Below the pieces are notes generated by a model. That model was not told the DNA's origin. It saw only the letters and a program-made list of their open reading frames with translations, and did not search any database. A stretch of 27,252 nucleotides of DNA from CAZNAQ01 sp964585585 (lineage in GTDB: Bacteria > Patescibacteriota > Patescibacteriia > Patescibacteriales > JAGXOH01): assembly GCA_964585585.1 (NCBI GenBank), contig CAZPEL010000008.1, forward strand, positions 1-27,252, in the 5' to 3' direction. Shown in pieces: positions 1 through 7,286 of this stretch (position 1 is the first letter of the stretch; each line of letters opens with the position of its first letter). A program made the position numbers and the translations under genes.

Positions 1-53
1 GGTTTTTTCCATATTATATTTATTTTATCAATTGTTTCTTTTTGAGTCAAATT

Positions 54-1571
54 TTATTGCTCTAAAAGACTTTTTAATATTTCCGTTACTTTCTGCGGGT
101 TGGCCTTGCCTTTGGTGGCGGCCATGGTTTGGCCGACGAAATATTGCAAAACATTGGTTTTGCCTTGTTTGTATTGTTCTACTTGTTCCGGGTTTTTATC
201 TAAAATTTCCTGAACGGTCTTTTTCAGTTCTCCTTCGTCATCTATTTGTTCCAAACCTTGGTCTTTCATAATGGTAGTGGGATCCCCGCCCTTTTCATAC
301 ATTGTTTCCAGGATCTTTTGTCCGGCGCTGGAATTGATCTTGCCTTGGTGAACCAGAAAAATCAATTCGGCAAAATTTTCCGGAGTTATCTTGATATCCG
401 ATATTTTTTCTCCGGTGTTTTTAAGATGTTTGAACAATTCACTGACCAGCCAATTGGCCGCGGATTTGGCCAATTTACTTCTTTGCCTTTCCCAGTCGTC
501 TCCTTCCGAATCTATCCAGGCCCTTAATTCCGAGATCACATTCTCCGAGTATCCGGCCACTTCTTTATCCGAGGTCAGGATCTCGGCGGTTTCCTCATCA
601 AAATCATATTGCTCCTGAAAGCGTTTTTTCTTGGCCGGCGGAAGTTCGATCAAACCGGCCTTGATGTTTTCCACCCATTGGCCGTCCAGATTTATCGGAG
701 GTATATCCGGTTCCGGGAAATAGCGGTAATCGGCCGCTGTCTCTTTTATTCTTTGTCTAAGGGTTTGGCCTTTATTCTCATTCCAACCCCGGGTTTCCTG
801 GACCAGTTCTTCATCACCCGAATCTAGGGCTCTTTTTTGTCGATCGATCTCGTATTCAATAGCTTTTTCAATGGCCCGAAAGGAGTTGATATTTTTCAGC
901 TCTACTTTGGGATTCAGTTTTTTATCTCCGACCGGCTCTATCTCTCCGGTTTCCTGATTGTAATTCCAGCTTTCCTTTTCCTGCAAACTAACATTGGCCT
1001 CGCAACGCATTTGCCCCTTTTCCATATCGGCATCGCTTATATTCAAGTATCGCAGTATTTGTTGGTATTTTTGGCAGAATTTTTTGGCGGTGGCGGCGTC
1101 CTCTATAACCGGTTCGGTAACCATTTCCAAAAGAGGAGTTCCGGCTCGGTTGTAATCGATCAAGGAATGATCCTTACCTTCCGGATGCCTGGTCTTGCCG
1201 GTGTCCTCTTCCAGGTGGATCCTGGTTATGGCCACATCTTCGCCATTAACCTCCAAGCGGCCATGGTAAACAAAGGGGATGTCGTATTGCGATATCTGAT
1301 ATCCCTTGGGCAGATCCGGGTAAAAATAATTTTTCCGGTCAAATTTGGAATAGTAATTGATCTCGCAATCCAGGCCGCAACCCAAAAGAATGGTCCATTC
1401 TATAGCTTGTTTATTGGGGTAGGGCAAAGTACCGGGATGGCCCAAGCAGATAGGGCAAACATTGGTATTGGGCTCCTTGCCCTCCGGGTTATTGTCGCAA
1501 CGACAGAACATCTTGGATTTGGTTTTCAGTTCGGCGTGGATTTCCAGGCCGATTATGACATCGTATTCCAT
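54..1571 (-). CDS. gatB: Asp-tRNA(Asn)/Glu-tRNA(Gln) amidotransferase subunit B
   Basis: GatB binds misacylated Glu-tRNA(Gln) or Asp-tRNA(Asn) and, with GatA and GatC, amidates it in the cytoplasm. The 505-residue product is full length for the family. It opens with the GatB signature GLEIHAEL (residues 8-15), then a zinc site with cysteines at 23, 25, 39 and 42 followed by GHPGTLPYPN. The C-terminus (about 360-505) is the helical YqeY-like tRNA-binding tail ending near GQTMAATKGKANPQKV. gatA and gatC are not in the window. The ATG start has no Shine-Dalgarno sequence; the leader is AT-rich and runs into a strong hairpin (1587-1647). Identification is based on motifs and length and is very secure. 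Confidence 0.97.
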   Translation of the reverse strand: MEYDVIIGLEIHAELKTKSKMFCRCDNNPEGKEPNTNVCPICLGHPGTLPYPNKQAIEWTILLGCGLDCEINYYSKFDRKNYFYPDLPKGYQISQYDIPFVYHGRLEVNGEDVAITRIHLEEDTGKTRHPEGKDHSLIDYNRAGTPLLEMVTEPVIEDAATAKKFCQKYQQILRYLNISDADMEKGQMRCEANVSLQEKESWNYNQETGEIEPVGDKKLNPKVELKNINSFRAIEKAIEYEIDRQKRALDSGDEELVQETRGWNENKGQTLRQRIKETAADYRYFPEPDIPPINLDGQWVENIKAGLIELPPAKKKRFQEQYDFDEETAEILTSDKEVAGYSENVISELRAWIDSEGDDWERQRSKLAKSAANWLVSELFKHLKNTGEKISDIKITPENFAELIFLVHQGKINSSAGQKILETMYEKGGDPTTIMKDQGLEQIDDEGELKKTVQEILDKNPEQVEQYKQGKTNVLQYFVGQTMAATKGKANPQKVTEILKSLLEQ

Positions 1572-1586
1572 ATTTATTTATTGTTA

Positions 1587-1647
1587 AATTGTTTAATTGT
1601 TACATTGTTGACTAAAATCGGACCAACAATGTAACAATTCAACAATT
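1587..1647. repeat. AT-rich inverted repeat between mazG-like gene and gatB
   Basis: Two 24-base arms (1587-1610 and 1624-1647) are inverted copies with a single mismatch, separated by 13 bases. The arms carry TTGTTACATTGTTG / CAACAATGTAACAA. The transcript of the minus-strand genes would form a long hairpin here. There is no T-run typical of an intrinsic terminator directly after the stem, so an mRNA-processing, stabilising or repeat-element role is as likely as termination. Confidence 0.7.
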
Positions 1648-1653
1648 GGATAT

Positions 1654-1983
1654 TTATCGGTCGTCTCCTTCTCCATGCAGTTTATCCTCTTCTTTTCTTT
1701 TAAAAAGCTTGTCCAAGTTGCCTTGGGCCACTTCTTCCAGGGAGAGACCCATTTCCGTGGCGGTCTGGGCCACATACCACAAAACATCGCCCAATTCCTT
1801 TTGCAGGGTGGCCCGGGTCTCTTCATCCACTTGTCCGTTCTTGTCCCTTAATATCTTTTTGACCTTTTCCGCCACTTCACCGGCCTCGCCGGCTAAGCCC
1901 AAGGTGGGGTAGATGAAATTATTCCCGGCGTCGGGGTAAATGGCTGTTTGGCGTGATTGTTTTTGGTATTCCTCGAAGGTCAT
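1654..1983 (-). CDS. MazG-like nucleotide pyrophosphohydrolase
   Basis: The 109-residue protein matches the small single-domain MazG-type all-alpha NTP pyrophosphohydrolases. The metal-binding helices are visible as EAGEVAEKVKK (an EXXE-type motif, about residues 33-43) and ELGDVLWYVAQTA (an EXXD motif, about 63-75). Such enzymes hydrolyse (d)NTPs to monophosphates and pyrophosphate and clean non-canonical nucleotides from the pool. It sits between gatB and thymidylate kinase on the same strand, within a group of deoxynucleotide genes, which fits a dNTP house-cleaning role. The real substrate cannot be read from sequence. The ATG start lacks a Shine-Dalgarno sequence. A longer reading in another frame (1593-1826) is a shadow. 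Confidence 0.9.
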   Translation of the reverse strand: MTFEEYQKQSRQTAIYPDAGNNFIYPTLGLAGEAGEVAEKVKKILRDKNGQVDEETRATLQKELGDVLWYVAQTATEMGLSLEEVAQGNLDKLFKRKEEDKLHGEGDDR

Positions 1984-1992
1984 ATAGAATTG

Positions 1993-2067
1993 GATATTGG
2001 TAATTAGATATTAGATATTGGAGTCTATTCCACTGTGACCAATTTCCAATATCAAATATCCAATATC
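1993..2067. repeat. Imperfect AT-rich inverted repeat (GATATTGG type)
   Basis: A 29-base arm at 1993-2021 is an inverted copy of 2039-2067 with about five mismatches and a 17-base loop. Both arms begin and end with GATATTGG or its complement. It fills the whole space between the MazG-like gene and tmk, and its right arm overlaps the tmk stop codon (2066-2068). No T-run typical of a terminator is seen. It resembles, in style, the other AT-rich intergenic hairpins of this window. Confidence 0.6.
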
Positions 2068-2671
2068 ATTTAACTATTTTTTTAACTCTTTCCCAAATTT
2101 CCTCATGTATTTCCTCTATACTTTGGTTGGCGTTGATATTTTTCCAGCCCAATTCGCGACCCAGGCGCAAATGAACTTCTCTGGCTTTTTCCATAAAGCC
2201 GTTATTGGATTCATGTTTGTGGGTTTTTTCTTGGGCCTCCAGGAACCTGTCGCCGTCAAACAAAAAGGCCAGATCCTCCGATAGCAGATGGATGTTTATA
2301 TATTTTAAAAATTCTTCGTCTACGCCGGTGCTTATCCCCCAGGCCAGACCGGTGCCGGTATAATCTTCGGAAACAATGTTTATTCCGGCTTGCAATTTTT
2401 CTTGGAGCTTGTGTTCGTACTGGGTTCTGTTTAAGGCATACATTATCTGAACCTCTCGGGCTGATAGGCCGTATTTATTACCCTCTCTAAGATAATTGTT
2501 TATCATAGGGCCGGAGGGCTCTAGTTCGTAAAGAGGGTATTTCAAATATTCCGCTCGGTGACCTTCATTTTGCAGTCTTTGCACCAATTTTTGGGCCTGG
2601 GTGGATTTGCCCAGGTTATTTATGCCGTAAAAGACAATGAATTTGCCCGGATTAATATCTCTATTTGCCAT
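2066..2671 (-). CDS. tmk: Thymidylate kinase (dTMP kinase), divergent
   Basis: The 201-residue protein has the length and order of thymidylate kinase, which phosphorylates dTMP to dTDP. The P-loop is GINNLGKST (16-24), unusual in having Asn-Asn-Leu where many family members have acidic or small residues. The family DRY motif is replaced by SEDYTGTGLAWG (101-112): the glycine-rich part and length fit, but the arginine is missing. A charged lid segment (about 142-154, RFLEAQEKTHKHE) follows. It overlaps the upstream kinase-like gene by 11 bases (2661-2671), so the two are probably translationally coupled. Its neighbours (dCMP deaminase, ThyX) are the two preceding steps of dTTP synthesis, which supports dTMP as the substrate. 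The stop is TGA. Confidence 0.85.
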   Translation of the reverse strand: MANRDINPGKFIVFYGINNLGKSTQAQKLVQRLQNEGHRAEYLKYPLYELEPSGPMINNYLREGNKYGLSAREVQIMYALNRTQYEHKLQEKLQAGINIVSEDYTGTGLAWGISTGVDEEFLKYINIHLLSEDLAFLFDGDRFLEAQEKTHKHESNNGFMEKAREVHLRLGRELGWKNINANQSIEEIHEEIWERVKKIVK

Positions 2672-3218
2672 ATTTTTTCAATAGATCCTCGATCTTTTTA
2701 AATAATTCTTCGGTATTATTGTTGTTGTCCAGTTTTTCCGTGGTTTGGGCCAGAATATCGGGGATCTCGGCATCCGCTTCTTGCTTCTCGTCCTGCAAGA
2801 ATTCCTCATAGGTTTTGGCGGAATCACCCTCGTTTTCCGCTCTTTGGACCAGTCTTTTGTATCTGACTTCAGGAGCCGCGTCCACTCCGACCAGAATGAA
2901 ATTATCCTTTTTTCTTAAATGTTTGATATCAGCCCATCTACGAATGCCGTCCACCACTACTATATCCTCGTTATCCTTTTCCGTGTCTTCGGCCATAACT
3001 TTGGCCAGGATATCCTCTCGGAGGCTGTTTCTAAGGGCGGAAGATAATTTTTGCAGATTTTTTCGGCTGACCTCAAAATGCAGTCTTTCCAGGACATCCC
3101 GCAAAATAGTGGAGAAGCGATAGACGCTGGCCCTGTGGCTTTCTCGGAGGTATTGGGCCACTGTTCCCTTGCCGGAAGCAATAGGGCCGACTAATCCTAA
3201 AATTAATTTTTTGTCCAT
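2661..3218 (-). CDS. P-loop kinase, dephospho-CoA kinase / NMP kinase-like
   Basis: The 185-residue protein is a P-loop kinase of the adenylate/dephospho-CoA kinase fold. The Walker A motif is GPIASGKGT (11-19), and a Walker B-like strand VVVDGIRR lies near residues 87-94. A lid-like arginine-rich stretch (RYKRLVQRAENEGD, about 119-132) follows. The C-terminus is acidic and Asn-rich. Sequence alone does not separate a dephospho-CoA kinase from a deoxynucleoside monophosphate kinase. Its 11-base overlap with tmk and its place between tmk and thyX favour a deoxynucleotide role, but this is inference. There is no Shine-Dalgarno sequence before the ATG. The upstream gap carries short direct repeats of TCCGAATG. 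Confidence 0.75.
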   Translation of the reverse strand: MDKKLILGLVGPIASGKGTVAQYLRESHRASVYRFSTILRDVLERLHFEVSRKNLQKLSSALRNSLREDILAKVMAEDTEKDNEDIVVVDGIRRWADIKHLRKKDNFILVGVDAAPEVRYKRLVQRAENEGDSAKTYEEFLQDEKQEADAEIPDILAQTTEKLDNNNNTEELFKKIEDLLKKYGK

Positions 3219-3279
3219 GAAAGTATAATCCGAATGATCCGAATGTATATCCGAATGCTTCGAATGTTATAGTTAAGGT

Positions 3280-3352
3280 AAACTTAATTTGTGCAATTTG
3301 CCCGCTTAGCCGGCGAGGCAGGTGCCGGATTTGTGAATTTGTAATTAAGTTT
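3280..3352. repeat. Hairpin-forming repeat with GC-rich core at the end of thyX
   Basis: Ten-base outer arms AAACTTAATT (3280-3289) and AATTAAGTTT (3343-3352) are perfect inverted copies. They enclose a GC-rich core with CCGGC/GCCGG arms and a GGCAGG motif (about 3309-3328). The right arm reaches into the thyX stop codon (3351-3353). The core resembles the CCTGCC/GGCAGG palindromes found elsewhere in this window. It may act as a terminator-like structure for thyX, but there is no clear T-run. Confidence 0.6.
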
Positions 3353-4646
3353 ATTTCTCAATTATGTCCTGCTCCCCTCGTTTAACATCCCAGTCACTTG
3401 GCTCTAAATCGGAGTGTAAGACTATATTGGGAAATAATTCTTTTAAGCCGTAATGCATCTTATGGGCTATTTTTCTCAGGGTGGGGTGAACCGGTTTGCC
3501 GCTCCGCAACTCTATCAGATAGACTAAACCGGGCAGGCCATAGGAAACACGGCAAGCCACATTAAAACCCATGGCTGTATAATATTGTTTGTTCCCCGGG
3601 TCAGTGTCCAGATCGGCTATCCTTTGTCTTTGAAGATGGATCAGGTCTTCCGCTTTATGTTTGACCTCTTCCGGAAGCTGGTCCAGGTACCAGGAATTAA
3701 ACCCCAGATCCGAGGTCAGGAGAGGCATACGGCAAACTCCGTTGCGGTGCCTTTGGATGTCCCGAAAGGAACCGAAATCCAAAATAAAATCAAAGGTGAT
3801 ATTGCCTAATTCCGTCAGGAAATAGGGGAGATTGGTTTTGGGCGGTCTTTTTTCTATTATATCCTGGTAGCGTTGCAGCTCCTGGGAGGAGATATTATTG
3901 GTATAGGCAAAATCCCGGGGTGGATTGTTGGGATGATAGTAATTATAATTTTCCATTATATAACGGAAATATTCTTCTTGTTCCGGGTATTCTTTGTGGC
4001 TAAAGCTGTTCGGGTATTTTTCCCTTAATTTGTTTAAAATGTTTTCCCCGGTTCTTTTGACTTCGGGTAGAGGATGGTGCCGCATTAGGGATAATTTGTC
4101 TTTGGCCTGCCGGAGATTAGTGTGCCAGCTCAATTGGGTGGTGATACCGGCCGGCAGAAAGCCGCGCATAATGTCAAAAGTGCGCGCCGCTATGGCTTTA
4201 TCGTAAGTTTGCTCCTCTTGGCCGGGTTGCCTGGGATGTTTGTCCCTTAAATGCTTTTGGACAGCTTCCTGGTTTTTGACATAGAACTTCATCCAATCTT
4301 TGAGTATTTGTCTGGATTCCGGGGTGCCCAAGGGATCCACTATGGGTTGTTTGGACATATCGATATACCGGGTGCTGGTTTCCTGGCCGGAATAAAGGGG
4401 CCAATCCTGAATGGCTTTGTCCCCCAGCATACTAACCCCCTCTATAAAAATGGTGGTGCTGCCGCAATCAGCAATACTCCTGTGTCCGTATTGAACATAG
4501 AATTTTTCCATAAATTTGCCACTGCCGGCCTCCTTGACCTTTTCCGCATGATCGGTCACGCTTTGGGGACTTCGGGAGTAAAGGGCCTGCATCATGGCCG
4601 TATCCTCCGGGTTGAATTCGTCGTAAATGAATATATTGGCAGACAT
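3351..4646 (-). CDS. thyX: FAD-dependent thymidylate synthase, long two-fold ThyX
   Basis: ThyX makes dTMP from dUMP using methylene-tetrahydrofolate, NAD(P)H and FAD. At 431 residues this is about twice the length of single-domain ThyX and seems to hold two ThyX-like halves. The N-terminal half has YGHRSIAD (53-60), SGQETSTRY (86-94, the second part of the ThyX signature) and TNLRQ (176-180). The C-terminal half has RHR (299-301, the first part of the signature) and an ELR...HPTLRKIAHKM segment (379-397). Thus neither half carries the complete RHR-x-x-S-x-N-E-x-S-x-R-Y motif. Upstream dCMP deaminase and downstream thymidylate kinase flank it, matching dTTP synthesis. No Shine-Dalgarno sequence is close to the ATG. 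Confidence 0.88.
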   Translation of the reverse strand: MSANIFIYDEFNPEDTAMMQALYSRSPQSVTDHAEKVKEAGSGKFMEKFYVQYGHRSIADCGSTTIFIEGVSMLGDKAIQDWPLYSGQETSTRYIDMSKQPIVDPLGTPESRQILKDWMKFYVKNQEAVQKHLRDKHPRQPGQEEQTYDKAIAARTFDIMRGFLPAGITTQLSWHTNLRQAKDKLSLMRHHPLPEVKRTGENILNKLREKYPNSFSHKEYPEQEEYFRYIMENYNYYHPNNPPRDFAYTNNISSQELQRYQDIIEKRPPKTNLPYFLTELGNITFDFILDFGSFRDIQRHRNGVCRMPLLTSDLGFNSWYLDQLPEEVKHKAEDLIHLQRQRIADLDTDPGNKQYYTAMGFNVACRVSYGLPGLVYLIELRSGKPVHPTLRKIAHKMHYGLKELFPNIVLHSDLEPSDWDVKRGEQDIIEK

Positions 4647-4677
4647 ATTGTGTTATAATTCGAATGCTCCGAATCCT

Positions 4678-4714
4678 CCTACCCCCGCTGTTCGCGAACG
4701 GCGGGGTTCGTAGG
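4678..4714. repeat. GC-rich hairpin between dCMP deaminase and thyX genes
   Basis: The stem is CCTAC/GTAGG with an inner CCCCGC/GCGGGG and a GTTCGCGAAC palindrome at its tip; a three-base bulge sits on one side. AT-rich CGAAT/ATTCG words lie on both sides (about 4660-4677 and 4720-4740). GC content is far above the surrounding intergenic DNA. It looks like a dispersed repeat element and not a plain terminator. Confidence 0.6.
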
Positions 4715-4795
4715 ACAGGTTATTCGAATAATCCGAATTATTTTAAAAGCATTTTTATTATTCGCATTAATTAATTCGCGGATTCGCATTGTCTG

Positions 4796-5365
4796 TTATT
4801 GCGGGTTTATGAAATTGAATTGATTTTCTTCCTGTTCTTCCTCTTTTCGGGTCTGTTCATTTTCGGCTGCTGGGCCCATATTATCATAAACGGTCATTTC
4901 GTCAGTTAAGATATTAAACTGGATCCCGGCTTCGGCGAATATTTCCTTGCTTCTGCTTCCGGCGTGGTAATCCTTTTCACAAACCACTCTTTTAATACCG
5001 GCGTTGATTATCATTTTAGCACAAACATAACAGGGCGTCATTTTTACATACAAAGTGGCTCCTTCCAAAGAGGCGCCGAATCGGGCCGCTTGGCAAATAG
5101 CGTTTTGTTCGGCGTGAGTGGTTCTGATGCAATGTTGGGTCTGGGAGCCATCGGCATGGGTTACGGTATGCATTTCGTGTCCCGCATCATCGCAGTGAGG
5201 GAGTCCCACCGGAGCGCCGACATAACCGGTGGAGATTATTCTTTTGTCCTTAACTATGACACAGCCGGCCCGACCCCGGTCGCAAGTCCCCCGGGTTCTG
5301 ACCACATCCACAATGTTCATAAAGTATTCGTCCCAAGTGGGGCGAATATATTTTTTGTCCGCCAT
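4796..5365 (-). CDS. dCMP deaminase (ComEB-like)
   Basis: This zinc enzyme deaminates dCMP to dUMP, the substrate of ThyX. The 189-residue protein carries the cytidine/deoxycytidylate deaminase zinc motif HAEQNAI (84-90, with H84 and the catalytic E86) and PCYVC (111-115). An additional Cys/His-rich insert (C58, H63, H66, C79) is typical of dCMP deaminases that bind a second zinc. The last 30 residues are acidic and Gln-rich and look disordered. It is the first gene of the minus-strand dTTP cluster and is divergent from sufC, with a candidate promoter at 5418-5446. A GGGAGG sequence lies about 30 bases upstream of the ATG, too far for a normal ribosome binding site. Confidence 0.93.
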   Translation of the reverse strand: MADKKYIRPTWDEYFMNIVDVVRTRGTCDRGRAGCVIVKDKRIISTGYVGAPVGLPHCDDAGHEMHTVTHADGSQTQHCIRTTHAEQNAICQAARFGASLEGATLYVKMTPCYVCAKMIINAGIKRVVCEKDYHAGSRSKEIFAEAGIQFNILTDEMTVYDNMGPAAENEQTRKEEEQEENQFNFINPQ

Positions 5366-5417
5366 AAATTTGGATTAATTCTTAAAAAAAGAGTCCTCCC
5401 GATTGATTGTTTTAAAA

Positions 5418-5446
5418 ATGTTAACAAATAAATTCGCAAAAATCAA
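5418..5446 (-). promoter_or_regulatory. Candidate promoter of dCMP deaminase gene
   Basis: On the minus strand the -35-like TTGATT (5441-5446) and the -10-like TAACAT (5418-5423) are 17 bases apart. The predicted start falls about 45 bases before the ATG at 5365. It is back to back with the sufC promoter. Read by eye only. Confidence 0.5.
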
Positions 5447-5461
5447 ATTCGATCCCCACAA

Positions 5462-5490
5462 TTGAAATTTTTGGAAAAATCGGTTAGAAT
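5462..5490 (+). promoter_or_regulatory. Promoter of sufC operon
   Basis: TTGAAA (5462-5467) and TAGAAT (5485-5490) are separated by 17 bases, a good housekeeping sigma promoter. The predicted start is near 5497, leaving a leader of under 20 bases before the sufC ATG at 5514 and no Shine-Dalgarno sequence. Confidence 0.65.
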
Positions 5491-5513
5491 GAAATAGTTA
5501 TTAAGATATTTTT

Positions 5514-6281
5514 ATGACCAATATTTTAGAAGTTAAAAATCTTTCCTTAAGCTCTCCGGAAAACGGAACCAAATTGCTGCATAAGGTTAATTTTTCCGTG
5601 GCTCCGGGAGAGATCCATTCCCTTTTAGGTAAGAACGGCAGCGGTAAATCCACCCTGGCTTATGCTTTAATGGGCTTGAAACAATACGATTACCGCCGGG
5701 GAGGCATCTTTTTTGAGGGCCAGGATATCTCCCGGGAAGAAACCCATCAAAGGGCCCGCAGGGGCATGACTTTGACCTTCCAAGAACCTTGCCGCTTTGA
5801 GGGATTGACCGTTCGGGATTTCTTTCAGGCCGGAAATAAAAAGGCGGGTGAAAAGGAGATCAAAAAGAACTTGGATCTGGTGGGCCTGTCCGCCGATTTT
5901 GCCGATCGCAGGATCGACGAGAATCTGAGCGGCGGGGAGAGAAAGAGACTGGAAATAGCTTCAGTGATAATAATGAAACCCAAGCTGATAATAATGGACG
6001 AACCCGACGCTTCCTTGGATATTATTGTTTATAATGAATTTTATGATCTGCTTATAAACATAAAAGAAGAATTAAATTGCTCTATTTTACTTATAACCCA
6101 TCGGGAGGAGGCCGGAATAGCCGCGGATAGAGCCACTCTGTTAGAGGAGGGGAAGACAGTGGATACCGGCGATTTTCGGCAAGTAATGCGGCTTTATTGT
6201 TCCCGGATGGGGCGGCAAACAGAATGTCATAAAAACAAAAGATGTTGTCAGCAGAATTGTGGTAATAAAGATTCGGAATAA
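5514..6281 (+). CDS. sufC: Fe-S cluster assembly ATPase SufC
   Basis: SufC is the ABC-type ATPase that works with SufB/SufD to assemble Fe-S clusters in the cytoplasm. All ABC motifs are present: Walker A GKNGSGKST (39-47), Q-loop Gln90, signature LSGGE (138-142), Walker B LIIMDEPD (158-165) with the SufC-like D-loop ASLDI, and the switch histidine H196. The SufB/D gene follows 8 bases downstream. An oddity is the C-terminal tail (about 227-255), which holds five cysteines (229, 238, 244, 245, 249) among basic residues. This could be a metal-binding or redox tail. The tail is in frame with a normal stop, so it does not look like a simple frameshift. Confidence 0.93.
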   Translation: MTNILEVKNLSLSSPENGTKLLHKVNFSVAPGEIHSLLGKNGSGKSTLAYALMGLKQYDYRRGGIFFEGQDISREETHQRARRGMTLTFQEPCRFEGLTVRDFFQAGNKKAGEKEIKKNLDLVGLSADFADRRIDENLSGGERKRLEIASVIIMKPKLIIMDEPDASLDIIVYNEFYDLLINIKEELNCSILLITHREEAGIAADRATLLEEGKTVDTGDFRQVMRLYCSRMGRQTECHKNKRCCQQNCGNKDSE

Positions 6282-6288
6282 AATATTT

Positions 6289-7127
6289 ATGAGTTTACCC
6301 CAAGATTTTATAAAAACCGCCAAAATGTGCGGCCTAAAACACGCTTTGGATAACAAAGGCCATTTTTATGTGTCCGGAGATAAGGTGGTGTCCAAGCAGG
6401 AATTAAAAGGAGTAAAATTAAGGTCCCGGGAAACCAAGGAAGGAGTAAAGGCGGAAGTGATCATTCAAAAGGGCGTTAAGATCAAGGAACCTCTATTTTT
6501 TTGTTTTGGTATATTAAAAAAGAAACAAGAGCAGTTCATTATCCCCCACATTACAGTGGAAGAAGGAGCGGAAGTGGAAATAGTGGCTCATTGCAGTTTT
6601 CCGCATGCCCAAGAGACTGTTCACGATATGGAAGCGGAATTTAATTTGGGTAAAAATTCCAAGTTCAGCTACCAGGAGCATCATTATCACGGCAAGAATT
6701 CCGGAGCCCAAGTTTACCCCAAATTAAAATTGAATATGGAAGAGGGGAGCGAATTTAACAGTAATTTTGTGTTAACCCAAGGGACAGTGGGCGAGACCAA
6801 GATCGAACTGGAAGGCAACCTGAAAAAACGAGCTAAAGCCAATATCGAGTCTAAAGTTTTGGGCAAGAATAGTCGAGACAATGTAGAAATAGTGGATAAA
6901 ATAAATTTAAAAGGAGCCGGCAGCAAAGGACTTATAAAAATGAGGGCCGCTGCCCGGAACGGAGGCAGGGTTTTGATGCAAGGAGAGACTTATGCTTCGG
7001 CCCGAGATGCTTTCGGTCATGTGGATTGCCAGGAGATCGTGGTCGGCAAAAATTCCAGTGCCCGGGCGGTTCCGATTGTGGAAGTGTCTCATGATCAGGC
7101 CCGGGTGACTCACGAGGCCTCGGTCGG
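6289..7127 (+). CDS. SufB/SufD family Fe-S scaffold protein, cut by assembly gap
   Basis: The 279 visible residues form the beta-helix part of a SufB/SufD protein, the partner of SufC. Family features are HCSFPHA (about 105-111), a repetitive beta-helix middle, and the conserved closing segment VDCQEIVVG followed by VSHDQARVTHEASVG just before the gap. The final helices that normally contact SufC are lost in the run of N starting at 7128. Only one SufB/D gene is seen after sufC; a second could lie in the gap. ATG at 6289 is preferred, 8 bases after sufC; a GTG at 6259 in frame would overlap sufC and lacks support. SufB versus SufD cannot be decided. Confidence 0.88.
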
Positions 7128-7227
7128 NNNNNNNNNNNNNNNNNNNNNNNNNNNNNNNNNNNNNNNNNNNNNNNNNNNNNNNNNNNNNNNNNNNNNNNNN
7201 NNNNNNNNNNNNNNNNNNNNNNNNNNN
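7128..7227. other. Assembly gap of 100 N
   Basis: Exactly 100 unknown bases follow the truncated SufB/D gene. This is the usual placeholder length for a scaffold join, so the true distance is unknown. The end of the SufB/D gene, possible further suf genes and the promoter of the GerMN gene lie in or next to it. Confidence 0.95.
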
Positions 7228-7252
7228 AATGTTACTTTTTTAATTTAGTTTC

Positions 7253-7286
7253 GTTCTTTATAACACAACTAATTCTTAAAGGAGGT
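7253..7286 (+). promoter_or_regulatory. boxA-like leader motif and strong SD of GerMN gene
   Basis: GTTCTTTATAACA (starting 7253) resembles a Nus-factor boxA sequence. It is followed by a strong Shine-Dalgarno AAAGGAGGT (7278-7286) placed 4 bases before the ATG. The same order of elements recurs before four genes in 22092-24114. The promoter itself is probably lost in the gap. Confidence 0.5.

Noticed and set aside
1..12. Possible start of another minus-strand gene (ATG-GAA-AAA-ACC at the window edge)
   Set aside because: Only four codons are visible and there is no ribosome binding site, so it cannot be supported. The rest of 1-53 shows nothing.
837..1634. 265-codon open frame on the plus strand
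   Set aside because: It lies antisense to gatB, whose motifs are full length and clear; the translated sequence has no family signature and no ribosome binding site.
3229..3266. Short direct repeats TCCGAATG considered as a CRISPR remnant
   Set aside because: Units are only 8-9 bases long with irregular spacing and no spacers of CRISPR length.
4660..4740. TTCGAAT words and a GC hairpin considered as tRNA T-arm pieces
   Set aside because: No cloverleaf can be formed around them; they belong to the intergenic repeat family.
7228..7248. Continuation of the SufB/D reading frame across the N gap
   Set aside because: The frame through 100 placeholder bases has no meaning, and the six codons after it do not match the family end.
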